Assembly: GCA_039199225.1 (NCBI GenBank)
Contig: JBCCSZ010000222.1
Coordinates: 1 to 13,533 of the forward strand
Origin: JBCCSZ01 sp039199225
Lineage (GTDB): Bacteria > Bacteroidota > Bacteroidia > Chitinophagales > Saprospiraceae
Reading direction: 5' to 3'
DNA length: 13,533 bases
Notes under the pieces: model-generated
What the model was told of the DNA's origin: nothing
The model's database searches: none
What the model saw: the letters and a program-made list of their open reading frames with translations, nothing else
Position numbers and translations under genes: made by a program
Part shown: positions 7,453 through 13,533 of the stretch, in pieces
Position numbering within the stretch: the stretch's first letter is position 1
Layout of the letters: each line of letters starts with the position of its first letter

Positions 7453-7710
7453 ATGTCAAACAAAGACTTAAAACAATACTGGAAGACCAACCTGCGCTAT
7501 TTGACGATACTGTTGATCATTTGGTTTGTCGTATCCTACGGCTGCGGCATCTTCTTCGCCGATGCCTTGAACAACTTCCGCATTGGAGGCTTCAAATTGG
7601 GCTTCTGGTTTGCCCAGCAAGGTTCCATTTATGTATTTGTTCTCCTCATCTTCGTCTACGTCCGCTTAATGAACAAGTTGGATCAGAAATACGATGTGGA
7701 TGAGAAGTAG
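7453..7710 (+). CDS. DUF4212 small subunit of a sodium/solute symporter
   Basis: An 85-aa membrane protein with two transmembrane helices (about 17-37 and 50-70). The KQYWKTNLRYLTILLIIWFVVSYGCGIFFAD block and the GGFKLGFWFAQQGSIYVFVLLIFVYVRLMNKLD block are characteristic of DUF4212 proteins, which are almost always encoded directly before an SSS-family symporter of the VC_2705 type. It is thought to work as an accessory subunit of that transporter in the inner membrane. It starts 59 bp after the porin gene and lies 72 bp before the large subunit; no terminator is visible in either gap, so cotranscription is likely. Confidence 0.92.
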   Translation: MSNKDLKQYWKTNLRYLTILLIIWFVVSYGCGIFFADALNNFRIGGFKLGFWFAQQGSIYVFVLLIFVYVRLMNKLDQKYDVDEK

Positions 7711-7782
7711 GCTTTGCCCTTGATAAGCCGGTAAGCAAAACAACCAATTTTAAATAATCTTTTCAATACAAAATATCAAACC

Positions 7783-9513
7783 ATGGGTGTACAAACATGG
7801 ACTTTTATCATAGTCGGGTTGACCTTCGCGCTCTACATTGGCATTGCCATATGGGCAAGAGCAGGATCAACAAAAGAATTTTATGTAGCAGGTGGTGGGG
7901 TACCTCCCCTCGCAAATGGAATGGCAACGGCGGCGGATTGGATGAGTGCGGCTTCTTTTATTTCTATGGCCGGATTGATCTCCTTTATGGGATATGATGG
8001 CTCGGTGTATTTAATGGGATGGACAGGTGGATATGTGCTATTGGCCCTACTTCTGGCGCCTTACTTAAGGAAGTTTGGAAAATTTACCGTCCCTGATTTT
8101 ATCGGGGATCGCTACTATTCCAACGTGGCCCGAACGGTGGCCGTAGCCTGCGCCATCATCGTTTCTTTTACTTACGTAGCCGGGCAAATGCGCGGCGTGG
8201 GTGTGGTATTTTCCCGCTTTCTGGAAGTGGACATCAACATAGGAGTGGGCATCGGAATGGCGATCGTCTTTTTCTATGCAGTACTCGGCGGAATGAAAGG
8301 AATCACTTACACACAAGTTGCACAATACTGTGTATTGATCTTTGCCTATATGGTACCTGCCTTTTTCATCTCCCTGGCAATGGCTGGTGATGCCATTCCC
8401 CAATTTGGTTTTGGCGGAACGACTGCCGACGGCACCTACCTGTTGGACAAACTCGATCAGTTGCACACAGACCTGGGCTTTGCTGAATATACCTCTGGAA
8501 CCAAGTCCATGATCGACGTATTTGCCATCACCTTCGCGCTCATGGTCGGTACGGCGGGCCTCCCGCACGTCATCGTTCGGTTTTTTACTGTACCAAAAGT
8601 ACGCGATGCGCGCAAATCGGCAGGATGGGCATTGATCTTCATCGCCATTCTCTACACAACTGCTCCGGCCATTGCCGTTTTTGCAAGAACCAACATGATC
8701 AATACAGTTGCCAATAAAGACTATGCGGAAATGCCGACCTGGGTTACGAATTGGGAAAAAACGGGCTTGCTGGCATGGGAAGACAAGAACAGTGACGGGA
8801 AAGTGCAATACTACAATGATAAGAACAGTGCTTTTGTGACGAATGTCGCCTCGAAGAATGGCTGGAAAGGCAACGAGTTGACAATTGATAGGGACATCAT
8901 GGTGCTGGCCAATCCCGAAATTGCGAACCTGCCGGCATGGGTCATCGCCTTGGTGGCCGCCGGTGGCTTGGCCGCCGCCCTTTCTACGGCCGCTGGTTTG
9001 CTGCTGGTCATCTCTACGGCCATCAGTCGCGACCTGATCAAAATGCAAATCAAGCCTGACATTAGTGAAAGAGGCGAATTGATGTGGGCGCGTATCGGTG
9101 CGGTGTTCGCTGTCTTGGTCGCCGGCTATTTTGGGATCAATCCCCCCGACTTTGTGGCTGCAACCGTCGCCCTGGCCTTCGGACTGGCCGCCGCTTCCTT
9201 CTTCCCGGCCATCATCCTCGGGGTGTTCGATAAGCGCATGAATAGGGAAGGAGCCATAGCGGGAATGGTCGTCGGTATTTTGCTGATGCTGTTTTACATG
9301 ATGAAATACAAATTGGATATGTTTGGCGGAGGGACGTCTGCCGACTGGTGGTTTGGCATTTCGCCGGAAGGTTTCGGAACAGTAGCGATGTGTGTCAACC
9401 TGGCCATTTCTCTGGTCGTTTCAAGAATGACTGCGCCGCCACCTGAAAGCGTTCAGAAAATAGTTGAAGACATCCGAATTCCGAGGGGCGCCGGAGAAGC
9501 ACACGATCACTAA
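7783..9513 (+). CDS. Sodium:solute symporter large subunit (SSS family, VC_2705/acetate type)
   Basis: A 576-aa inner-membrane protein with about 13 hydrophobic helices. SSS hallmarks include an N-terminal helix followed by GSTKEFYVAGGGVPPLANGMATAADWMSAASF, the GQMRGVGVVFSRF segment, and the SSS signature helix GGLAAALSTAAGLLLVISTAISRDL (about 385-410). It should drive Na+-coupled uptake of a small carboxylate, most likely acetate or propionate given its relatives and the neighbouring synthetase. A polar loop before the signature helix carries DKNSDG at 334-339, which resembles an EF-hand calcium loop. The C-terminus is short and hydrophilic (ending HDH). The DUF4212 partner is just upstream and the 74-aa membrane protein follows after 12 bp. 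Confidence 0.92.
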   Translation: MGVQTWTFIIVGLTFALYIGIAIWARAGSTKEFYVAGGGVPPLANGMATAADWMSAASFISMAGLISFMGYDGSVYLMGWTGGYVLLALLLAPYLRKFGKFTVPDFIGDRYYSNVARTVAVACAIIVSFTYVAGQMRGVGVVFSRFLEVDINIGVGIGMAIVFFYAVLGGMKGITYTQVAQYCVLIFAYMVPAFFISLAMAGDAIPQFGFGGTTADGTYLLDKLDQLHTDLGFAEYTSGTKSMIDVFAITFALMVGTAGLPHVIVRFFTVPKVRDARKSAGWALIFIAILYTTAPAIAVFARTNMINTVANKDYAEMPTWVTNWEKTGLLAWEDKNSDGKVQYYNDKNSAFVTNVASKNGWKGNELTIDRDIMVLANPEIANLPAWVIALVAAGGLAAALSTAAGLLLVISTAISRDLIKMQIKPDISERGELMWARIGAVFAVLVAGYFGINPPDFVAATVALAFGLAAASFFPAIILGVFDKRMNREGAIAGMVVGILLMLFYMMKYKLDMFGGGTSADWWFGISPEGFGTVAMCVNLAISLVVSRMTAPPPESVQKIVEDIRIPRGAGEAHDH

Positions 9514-9525
9514 GCCGAGTTCGTT

Positions 9526-9750
9526 ATGAAACTTCAACTAGGACATATTGCCTCCGATATATTTGTGACCATCTACGTCATGCTCACTTTGATCGGTCGC
9601 ATTTACATCGAGCCTCAGCTGGCAGGTAATTTCTTTATCTCCATAGCTATTGGTGCTTTTCTACTGCTGTTTTTGTGGGCTTTGGTAAAAAGTAAATTCC
9701 TTCGTCCGACTTGGTTTGGGCTGTTGGGAGAGACAGAAAAACAGCAATGA
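9526..9750 (+). CDS. Small two-helix membrane protein, 74 aa
   Basis: I do not recognise the family. Two hydrophobic helices are seen at about 8-28 (IASDIFVTIYVMLTLIGRIYI) and 33-55 (GNFFISIAIGAFLLLFLWALV), followed by a short basic/polar tail. It begins 12 bp after the symporter stop codon, so it should be translated from the same mRNA and may be an accessory or stabilising peptide of the transporter. The terminator at 9800-9833 follows, making it the last gene of the uptake unit. Confidence 0.75.
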   Translation: MKLQLGHIASDIFVTIYVMLTLIGRIYIEPQLAGNFFISIAIGAFLLLFLWALVKSKFLRPTWFGLLGETEKQQ

Positions 9751-9799
9751 TACAAATAGAACGACATTGACATACGTCCGTAGATAGTCGGACAAGCTT

Positions 9800-9833
9800 G
9801 GGCATTGAACCTTGTGGTTTGATGCCCATTTTT
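9800..9833 (+). terminator. Rho-independent terminator between the uptake genes and the sensor genes
   Basis: A 12-bp stem (9800-9811 with 9816-9827, including two G-U pairs) and a TTGT loop are followed by A and five T (9829-9833). A smaller 5-bp hairpin GTCCG...CGGAC lies just before it (9776-9793). The next ATG is only 22 bp downstream, leaving little room for a new promoter after the hairpin, so partial read-through (attenuation) or a promoter upstream of the terminator is needed for the sensor genes. Confidence 0.8.
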
Positions 9834-9854
9834 AACCATCCTCATTTCGCTCCT

Positions 9855-10058
9855 ATGTCGAACGACAGAACAAGTATGTTGATTGGGCTTTTCTTCGTAG
9901 CCATACTCTTGTTCAACTTTCCGTTGATTGCCATCTTTGGAAAGGGAACCAATGTTTTCGGCTTTCCTCTTTTGTATATATATTTCTTCGTGGTGTGGGT
10001 GTTTTTAATTGCTTTGGTTTATTTTTGGTTGGAAAAGAAAGATAAAAACCAAAGGTAA
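9855..10058 (+). CDS. Small two-helix membrane protein, 67 aa
   Basis: It has two hydrophobic helices, about 7-26 (SMLIGLFFVAILLFNFPLIA) and 33-58 (VFGFPLLYIYFFVVWVFLIALVYFWL), with a basic tail KKDKNQR that should lie in the cytoplasm. The layout resembles the short proteins (DUF3311-like) often found before SSS-family proteins, but I cannot assign it firmly. The start at 9855 (MSNDRTS) is chosen because the in-frame upstream ATG at 9798 lies inside the terminator hairpin. It is separated by only 14 bp from the sensor kinase gene, which also carries an SSS domain, so it may be a partner of that domain in the way DUF4212 is for the transporter. Confidence 0.75.
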   Translation: MSNDRTSMLIGLFFVAILLFNFPLIAIFGKGTNVFGFPLLYIYFFVVWVFLIALVYFWLEKKDKNQR

Positions 10059-10072
10059 GCGACGGATCCATT

Positions 10073-12814
10073 ATGGGGATAACTTTTCTGACCATAGCAT
10101 TTCTTGGGTATTTTTTACTGCTGTTCATCATTGCCTTTTATGCTGAAAAACGTGGGCGAAGTAAGAAAAGCATTGTCAATAATCCCTACATCTACGCCTT
10201 GTCCCTGGCCGTTTATTGTACTGCATGGACCGACTTTGGGAGCATCGGCCGGGCAGCAACGGATGGCTATGGCTTTTTGCCCATCTATCTGGGTCCCACC
10301 ATTTTAGCCCCTCTGTGGATATTTTTTTTGGTGAAGATCATCCGAATCAGCAAAGCCCAACGGATTAATTCCATTGCAGATTTCATATCTGCCCGATATG
10401 GAAAATCGACCCTGCTTGGCGTCATTGCTGCCTTCATTGCCATATTCAGCATCATTCCCTACATATCCATCCAACTGAAAGGCATTGTATTTTGCTTGGA
10501 TATTTTGTCCGATCAAACCGGGAAGGAATACCAGGACATTCCCTTTTTTGAAGATTCTGCCCTGTATATTTCCATTGCACTGGCGGTCTTTGCTATTCTG
10601 TTTGGTACCAGGAATGTCGATCCCAACGAGCGGCATGAAGGTCTGGTGGCTGCTATTGCTTTTGAATCGGTCTTTAAATTGATCGCCTTTTTGGCGGCAG
10701 GTATTTTCATTGTTTTTGGCATATACGGTGGTTTTGATCAGCTCTTTAGCCAGGCTTATGCAGAGCCGAAAATTGCTGCAATTCTCGACTTTTCCCAATC
10801 GGGTATTGAGGGCGGAAGTTGGTTTTTTCTATTGTTGCTCTCCGGACTGGCAATTATTTTTCTACCTCGCCAATTTCATGTGGCTGTGGTTGAAAATACC
10901 GATGCAGGTTTTGTGAAAAAAGCTGCCTGGTTGTTCCCCCTTTACTTGTTGCTCATCAATTTTTTCGTCTTGCCGATTGCAACGGCAGGGCTATTGCACT
11001 ACAATGGGGGGATGGTAGACCCGGATACTTTCATCCTACAGCTGCCACTGGATTATGGGCATAGCTACTTGGCACTTTTTATCGCGCTCGGAGGGGTGTC
11101 GGCCGGGGCGAGTATGGTCATCATAGCCGTCACAGCCCTGACGATCATGTTCAGCAATAACCTGTTAATGCCACTGTTGATACGTTCTCGGCAGATGAGA
11201 AGTCCTTATCTAAAAGAGTTTCACAAAAGCCTCCTGGGCATCCGAAGGGTAGGGGTCTTTATGATCCTTTTGATGGCCTATGGCTATTACAAATCCATTG
11301 GTCAGCAGTATACCATTGTGTCCATCGGCTTGATCTCCTTTGTTGCGGTGGCCCAGTTTGCTCCGGCCATCATTGGAGGGATTTATTGGAAGCGTGCCAC
11401 AGAGGTCGGGGCAGCGGCAGGTATGATCGGTGGATTCACTGTTTGGGCCATCACACTGCCTGTACTCAACCTCATCGAGGTCGGCATTTTGCCTCAAAGT
11501 ATTATGACCGAAGGAATTTGGGGGCTTTCCTTTCTAAAACCTCAAAGTCTATTTGGCCTGGAAATGCCCGACCAGATTTCCCACTCTGCTTTTTGGAGTT
11601 TGTTGATCAATACCGGCCTTTATTTCTTTGCTTCGCTTGCTGGCCGACCTTCGACAGAGGAGATCACCCAGGCGGATTATTTTGTCAATTTCTTTAAGTA
11701 TCAAAAAGAAGGACTGGAGTATGAAATCATCCAGCGCGAGGCGAATTTGGAAAGTCTTCAATCCCTACTGGTCAGGTATTTGGGAGCCGAAAAGGTCAAA
11801 AAGGAGATGAGAGACTTTGAAAGAAGGTATAAGCTGAAAACCAGCAATATGACCCTGGCGCCAACCGAATTGGTCAATTTTTTGGAAACGAGCCTGGCAG
11901 GTGCGTTGGGTGCAGCCTCGGCAAAGATTGTCATCAATTCGATTGTAAAGGAAAAACCAATTTCTTTTGAAGAAATGTTGAAAGTACTGGATCAAACGCA
12001 GGAAGTCATTCAGTACTCCCGGCAGCTTGAAATCAGCCGAGCAGAGCTAGAGGCAGCCACCCTGAAGCTGCGCACCGCCAACGAACAACTCAAGGAATTG
12101 GACGAAATGAAGGCAGAATTTATCTCCACAGTCACCCACGAACTGCGCACGCCCATCACCTCCATCAAATCATTGGCGACCATCATCAGCAGCAATCCCG
12201 ATTTGGAAACAGCAGAAAAAAATCGTTTTCTGGACATCATTGTCCGTGAAAGCGAACGATTGGCCCGCATGGTGAACCATGTGCTGGATATCGAAAAGCT
12301 GCAGGACCAAAAAGATCGCAATTTCGAAAAAACAGCGGTCAACCTTTGGGAGCGCGTCGAAGAGGTATTGTCTTCCATTGAAAAGTCGGCAGAAGCGAAA
12401 GGCATCCATCTGGTGTTCTCCCCCCAAAAAGAAAGCTACCCCATTTTTGGCAATCGCGATTACCTGATCCAAATCATCATCAACCTATTGTCCAATGCCA
12501 TGAAGTTTTGCGCCAAAAAGGAAGGTAAAATTACAGTTGATTTGAGCGATACCGAAACGCACGTTCAACTGTCCGTTGCGGACAACGGCATGGGGATTGA
12601 GGCGGGAAAACAGGCATTGATCTTCGAAAAATTTACCCAGATTCAAAATGATCAAACTGGAAAACCCGATGGCAGCGGATTAGGGCTTTTCATTACCAAA
12701 AAGTTGGTAGAAATGCATGAAGGAGCTATTTGGGTCGAGAGTCAACCGGGCAAGGGAGCGGTATTTTTTATCAAATTTCCCAAAGGGCAGCCGTCCATGC
12801 CTATTTCCAAATAG
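10073..12814 (+). CDS. SSS transporter-like sensor histidine kinase with STAC linker (CrbS-like)
   Basis: A 913-aa protein. Residues 1 to about 530 form a sodium:solute symporter-like domain with about 13 membrane helices, including GFLPIYLGPT, SIQLKGI and GGVSAGASMVIIA. Residues about 545-640 match the STAC linker (SLLVRYLGAEKV, then LETSLAGALGAASAKIVINS). A coiled-coil follows (about 650-680), then HisKA with the phospho-acceptor H689 in STVTHELRTP, and HATPase_c with N808 (N box), DNGMGIE 837-843 (G1) and GSGLGL 867-872 (G2). All catalytic motifs are intact. The architecture resembles CrbS of Vibrio/Pseudomonas, which controls acs and acetate use, but there is no PAS and no C-terminal receiver; a receiver is encoded separately 189 bp downstream. 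It probably senses or cotransports the carboxylate and signals flux or presence. Substrate is inferred. Confidence 0.93.
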   Translation: MGITFLTIAFLGYFLLLFIIAFYAEKRGRSKKSIVNNPYIYALSLAVYCTAWTDFGSIGRAATDGYGFLPIYLGPTILAPLWIFFLVKIIRISKAQRINSIADFISARYGKSTLLGVIAAFIAIFSIIPYISIQLKGIVFCLDILSDQTGKEYQDIPFFEDSALYISIALAVFAILFGTRNVDPNERHEGLVAAIAFESVFKLIAFLAAGIFIVFGIYGGFDQLFSQAYAEPKIAAILDFSQSGIEGGSWFFLLLLSGLAIIFLPRQFHVAVVENTDAGFVKKAAWLFPLYLLLINFFVLPIATAGLLHYNGGMVDPDTFILQLPLDYGHSYLALFIALGGVSAGASMVIIAVTALTIMFSNNLLMPLLIRSRQMRSPYLKEFHKSLLGIRRVGVFMILLMAYGYYKSIGQQYTIVSIGLISFVAVAQFAPAIIGGIYWKRATEVGAAAGMIGGFTVWAITLPVLNLIEVGILPQSIMTEGIWGLSFLKPQSLFGLEMPDQISHSAFWSLLINTGLYFFASLAGRPSTEEITQADYFVNFFKYQKEGLEYEIIQREANLESLQSLLVRYLGAEKVKKEMRDFERRYKLKTSNMTLAPTELVNFLETSLAGALGAASAKIVINSIVKEKPISFEEMLKVLDQTQEVIQYSRQLEISRAELEAATLKLRTANEQLKELDEMKAEFISTVTHELRTPITSIKSLATIISSNPDLETAEKNRFLDIIVRESERLARMVNHVLDIEKLQDQKDRNFEKTAVNLWERVEEVLSSIEKSAEAKGIHLVFSPQKESYPIFGNRDYLIQIIINLLSNAMKFCAKKEGKITVDLSDTETHVQLSVADNGMGIEAGKQALIFEKFTQIQNDQTGKPDGSGLGLFITKKLVEMHEGAIWVESQPGKGAVFFIKFPKGQPSMPISK

Positions 12815-13003
12815 CTTGATCCCATTCATTGTTCTTCCATCCTCGACTGCAACAGCAGTGGTACATCAAATAGTGACAAGACAAGTATTTTTTAAGAGGT
12901 AGATTTATTTCGCTTTTTATTCCAATTTCAAAATTTATTTTAGATTTTTACTGTAGCCAAAGTTATCATTCTGTTTTGCTCACAATCAAAATTTGTATTT
13001 GAC
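12815..13003. other. Intergenic region before the receiver gene
   Basis: These 189 bp are AT-rich in the second half. A weak 5-bp hairpin (ACTGC, AACA, GCAGT at 12846-12859) lacks a T-run. No complete TTTG-N19-TAnnTTTG promoter and no copy of the operator-like dyad were found. The receiver may have its own promoter or be cotranscribed with the kinase. Confidence 0.5.
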
Positions 13004-13384
13004 ATGGGTAAAGAGCTCAAAACTGTCCTACTCGTCGACGATGAACCCAACATCCTCGTCCCATTGGAATTTCTCATCAAGGGGGAAGGATACCGGACAC
13101 TGACGGCATCCAATGGGAAACAGGCATTGCGGATCATGGAAACCGTACAGCCCGACCTGGTATTGCTCGACGTTATGATGCCGGAAATGAACGGTTTTGA
13201 AACTGCTCGGGAAATTCGCCAAAACCCGGAATGGGCAGAAATCCACATCATTTTCCTGACTGCCAAAGGAACCCATGAAGACAAGATCAATGGATATACC
13301 TCCGGAGGAGAGATTTACCTGACCAAACCCTTTAACAATGATGAGCTGCTCAGTACCGTCAACGAAATTTTGGAATTTGGCTGA
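13004..13384 (+). CDS. Stand-alone response-regulator receiver domain
   Basis: A 126-aa CheY-like protein consisting of one receiver domain: acidic pair D12/D13 (with E14), phosphorylation site D56 in LLLDVMMPEMNG-type context (DLVLLDVMMP), T86 and K108 in YLTKPF. All residues needed for phosphorylation are present. There is no DNA-binding or enzymatic output domain, unlike CrbR-type partners, which carry a LuxR-type helix-turn-helix. It follows the SSS-kinase gene on the same strand and is the obvious phosphoryl acceptor. It must act through another protein or serve as a phosphate sink or a detached hybrid receiver. The stretch before the K is GGEIYLTKPF rather than the common GADDYLTKPF. 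Confidence 0.93.
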   Translation: MGKELKTVLLVDDEPNILVPLEFLIKGEGYRTLTASNGKQALRIMETVQPDLVLLDVMMPEMNGFETAREIRQNPEWAEIHIIFLTAKGTHEDKINGYTSGGEIYLTKPFNNDELLSTVNEILEFG

Positions 13385-13460
13385 GCCTGATTTACAAATA
13401 AAATGCAAGTTTGCGCATAGTATTTGGAAAATGATTTCGTTTTTTTTACCTTTATAAATA

Positions 13461-13485
13461 TATTTATCTAAATATCTATATTTTT
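13461..13485. promoter_or_regulatory. Candidate ArsR operator, copy 3 (upstream of the right-edge gene)
   Basis: The core ATTTATCTAAATATCTATAT at 13462-13481 matches copy 1 at 23 of 25 positions over the 25-bp window. A -7-like TATTTTTA (13479-13486) overlaps its right edge, just as in copy 1, and the next ATG is 20 bp further on. Confidence 0.6.
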
Positions 13486-13505
13486 AACTGGAATAAACTT
13501 CAGCC

Positions 13506-13533
13506 ATGACACTACAGATAAAAACACTCACCC
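13506..13533 (+). CDS. Start of a further gene, cut by the window edge; possibly acetyl-CoA synthetase
   Basis: Only nine codons are visible (MTLQIKTLT). The ATG is placed 20 bp after operator copy 3 and 121 bp after the receiver stop codon, and the frame stays open to the edge. Many Bacteroidetes acetyl-CoA synthetases begin in a similar way (a short start followed by IKTxxEY), and the locus content makes acs a natural neighbour, but nine residues cannot prove identity. Confidence 0.5.

Noticed and set aside
8065..9048. Long open frame (327 aa) on the minus strand
   Set aside because: It lies entirely opposite the symporter gene; the translation is rich in H, R, G, D and Q with no recognisable motif, as expected from the antisense of a membrane protein gene.
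9798..9854. Upstream start of the 67-aa membrane protein
   Set aside because: This ATG lies next to and inside the terminator hairpin; the Met at 9855 gives a normal short N-terminus before the first helix.
12846..12859. Hairpin after the sensor kinase gene as a terminator
   Set aside because: The stem is only 5 bp and no T-run follows.

Overview
The window looks like chromosomal DNA from a Bacteroidetes bacterium, most likely of the Saprospiraceae/Cytophagia type. The reasons are AT-rich intergenic regions, start codons without clear Shine-Dalgarno sequences, promoter elements of the TTTG-N19-TAnnTTTG kind, and the protein families present. It reads as one functional locus for uptake and activation of short-chain carboxylates (acetate, propionate) with its own regulators. 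No RNA genes, CRISPR arrays, insertion sequences or prophage genes were seen.

Layout. Positions 1-238 are non-coding apart from a strong minus-strand terminator at 147-187. Three minus-strand genes follow: an unrecognised 195-aa protein (239-826), a DnaQ-like DEDDh exonuclease (941-1633) and a large cNMP-binding/CBS/DUF294 nucleotidyltransferase-like protein (1668-3602). Divergent from these is a small cysteine-free ArsR-type repressor (3730-4023). It converges, with only 2 bp between the genes, on a minus-strand PrpE/ACSS3-type acyl-CoA synthetase (4026-5924). Divergent from the synthetase, the plus strand carries an outer-membrane porin (6101-7393), a DUF4212 small symporter subunit (7453-7710), the sodium:solute symporter large subunit (7783-9513) and a 74-aa membrane protein (9526-9750). 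A Rho-independent terminator sits at 9800-9833. Then come a 67-aa membrane protein (9855-10058), a 913-aa sensor kinase with an SSS transporter-like domain, a STAC linker and HisKA/HATPase domains (10073-12814), and a stand-alone 126-aa receiver (13004-13384). At the right edge a new gene begins (13506), possibly acetyl-CoA synthetase.

How the genes fit together: the porin and the two-subunit Na+ symporter would bring in the carboxylate, and the synthetase would make the CoA thioester. The SSS-kinase plus receiver resembles the CrbS/CrbR acetate-switch system of Vibrio and Pseudomonas, but without a DNA-binding output domain. The DUF294/exonuclease pair is known from similar acetate loci.

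The most interesting observation is a near-identical AT-rich dyad, AWWTATNTAAAYATCTATAT. It occurs in exactly three intergenic regions: between the DUF294 gene and arsR, between the synthetase and the porin, and just before the gene at the right edge. At the porin it fills the spacer between the -33 and -7 elements. I infer that it is the operator of the local ArsR protein, which would tie the locus into one regulon with the ArsR protein as the only DNA-binding regulator visible.
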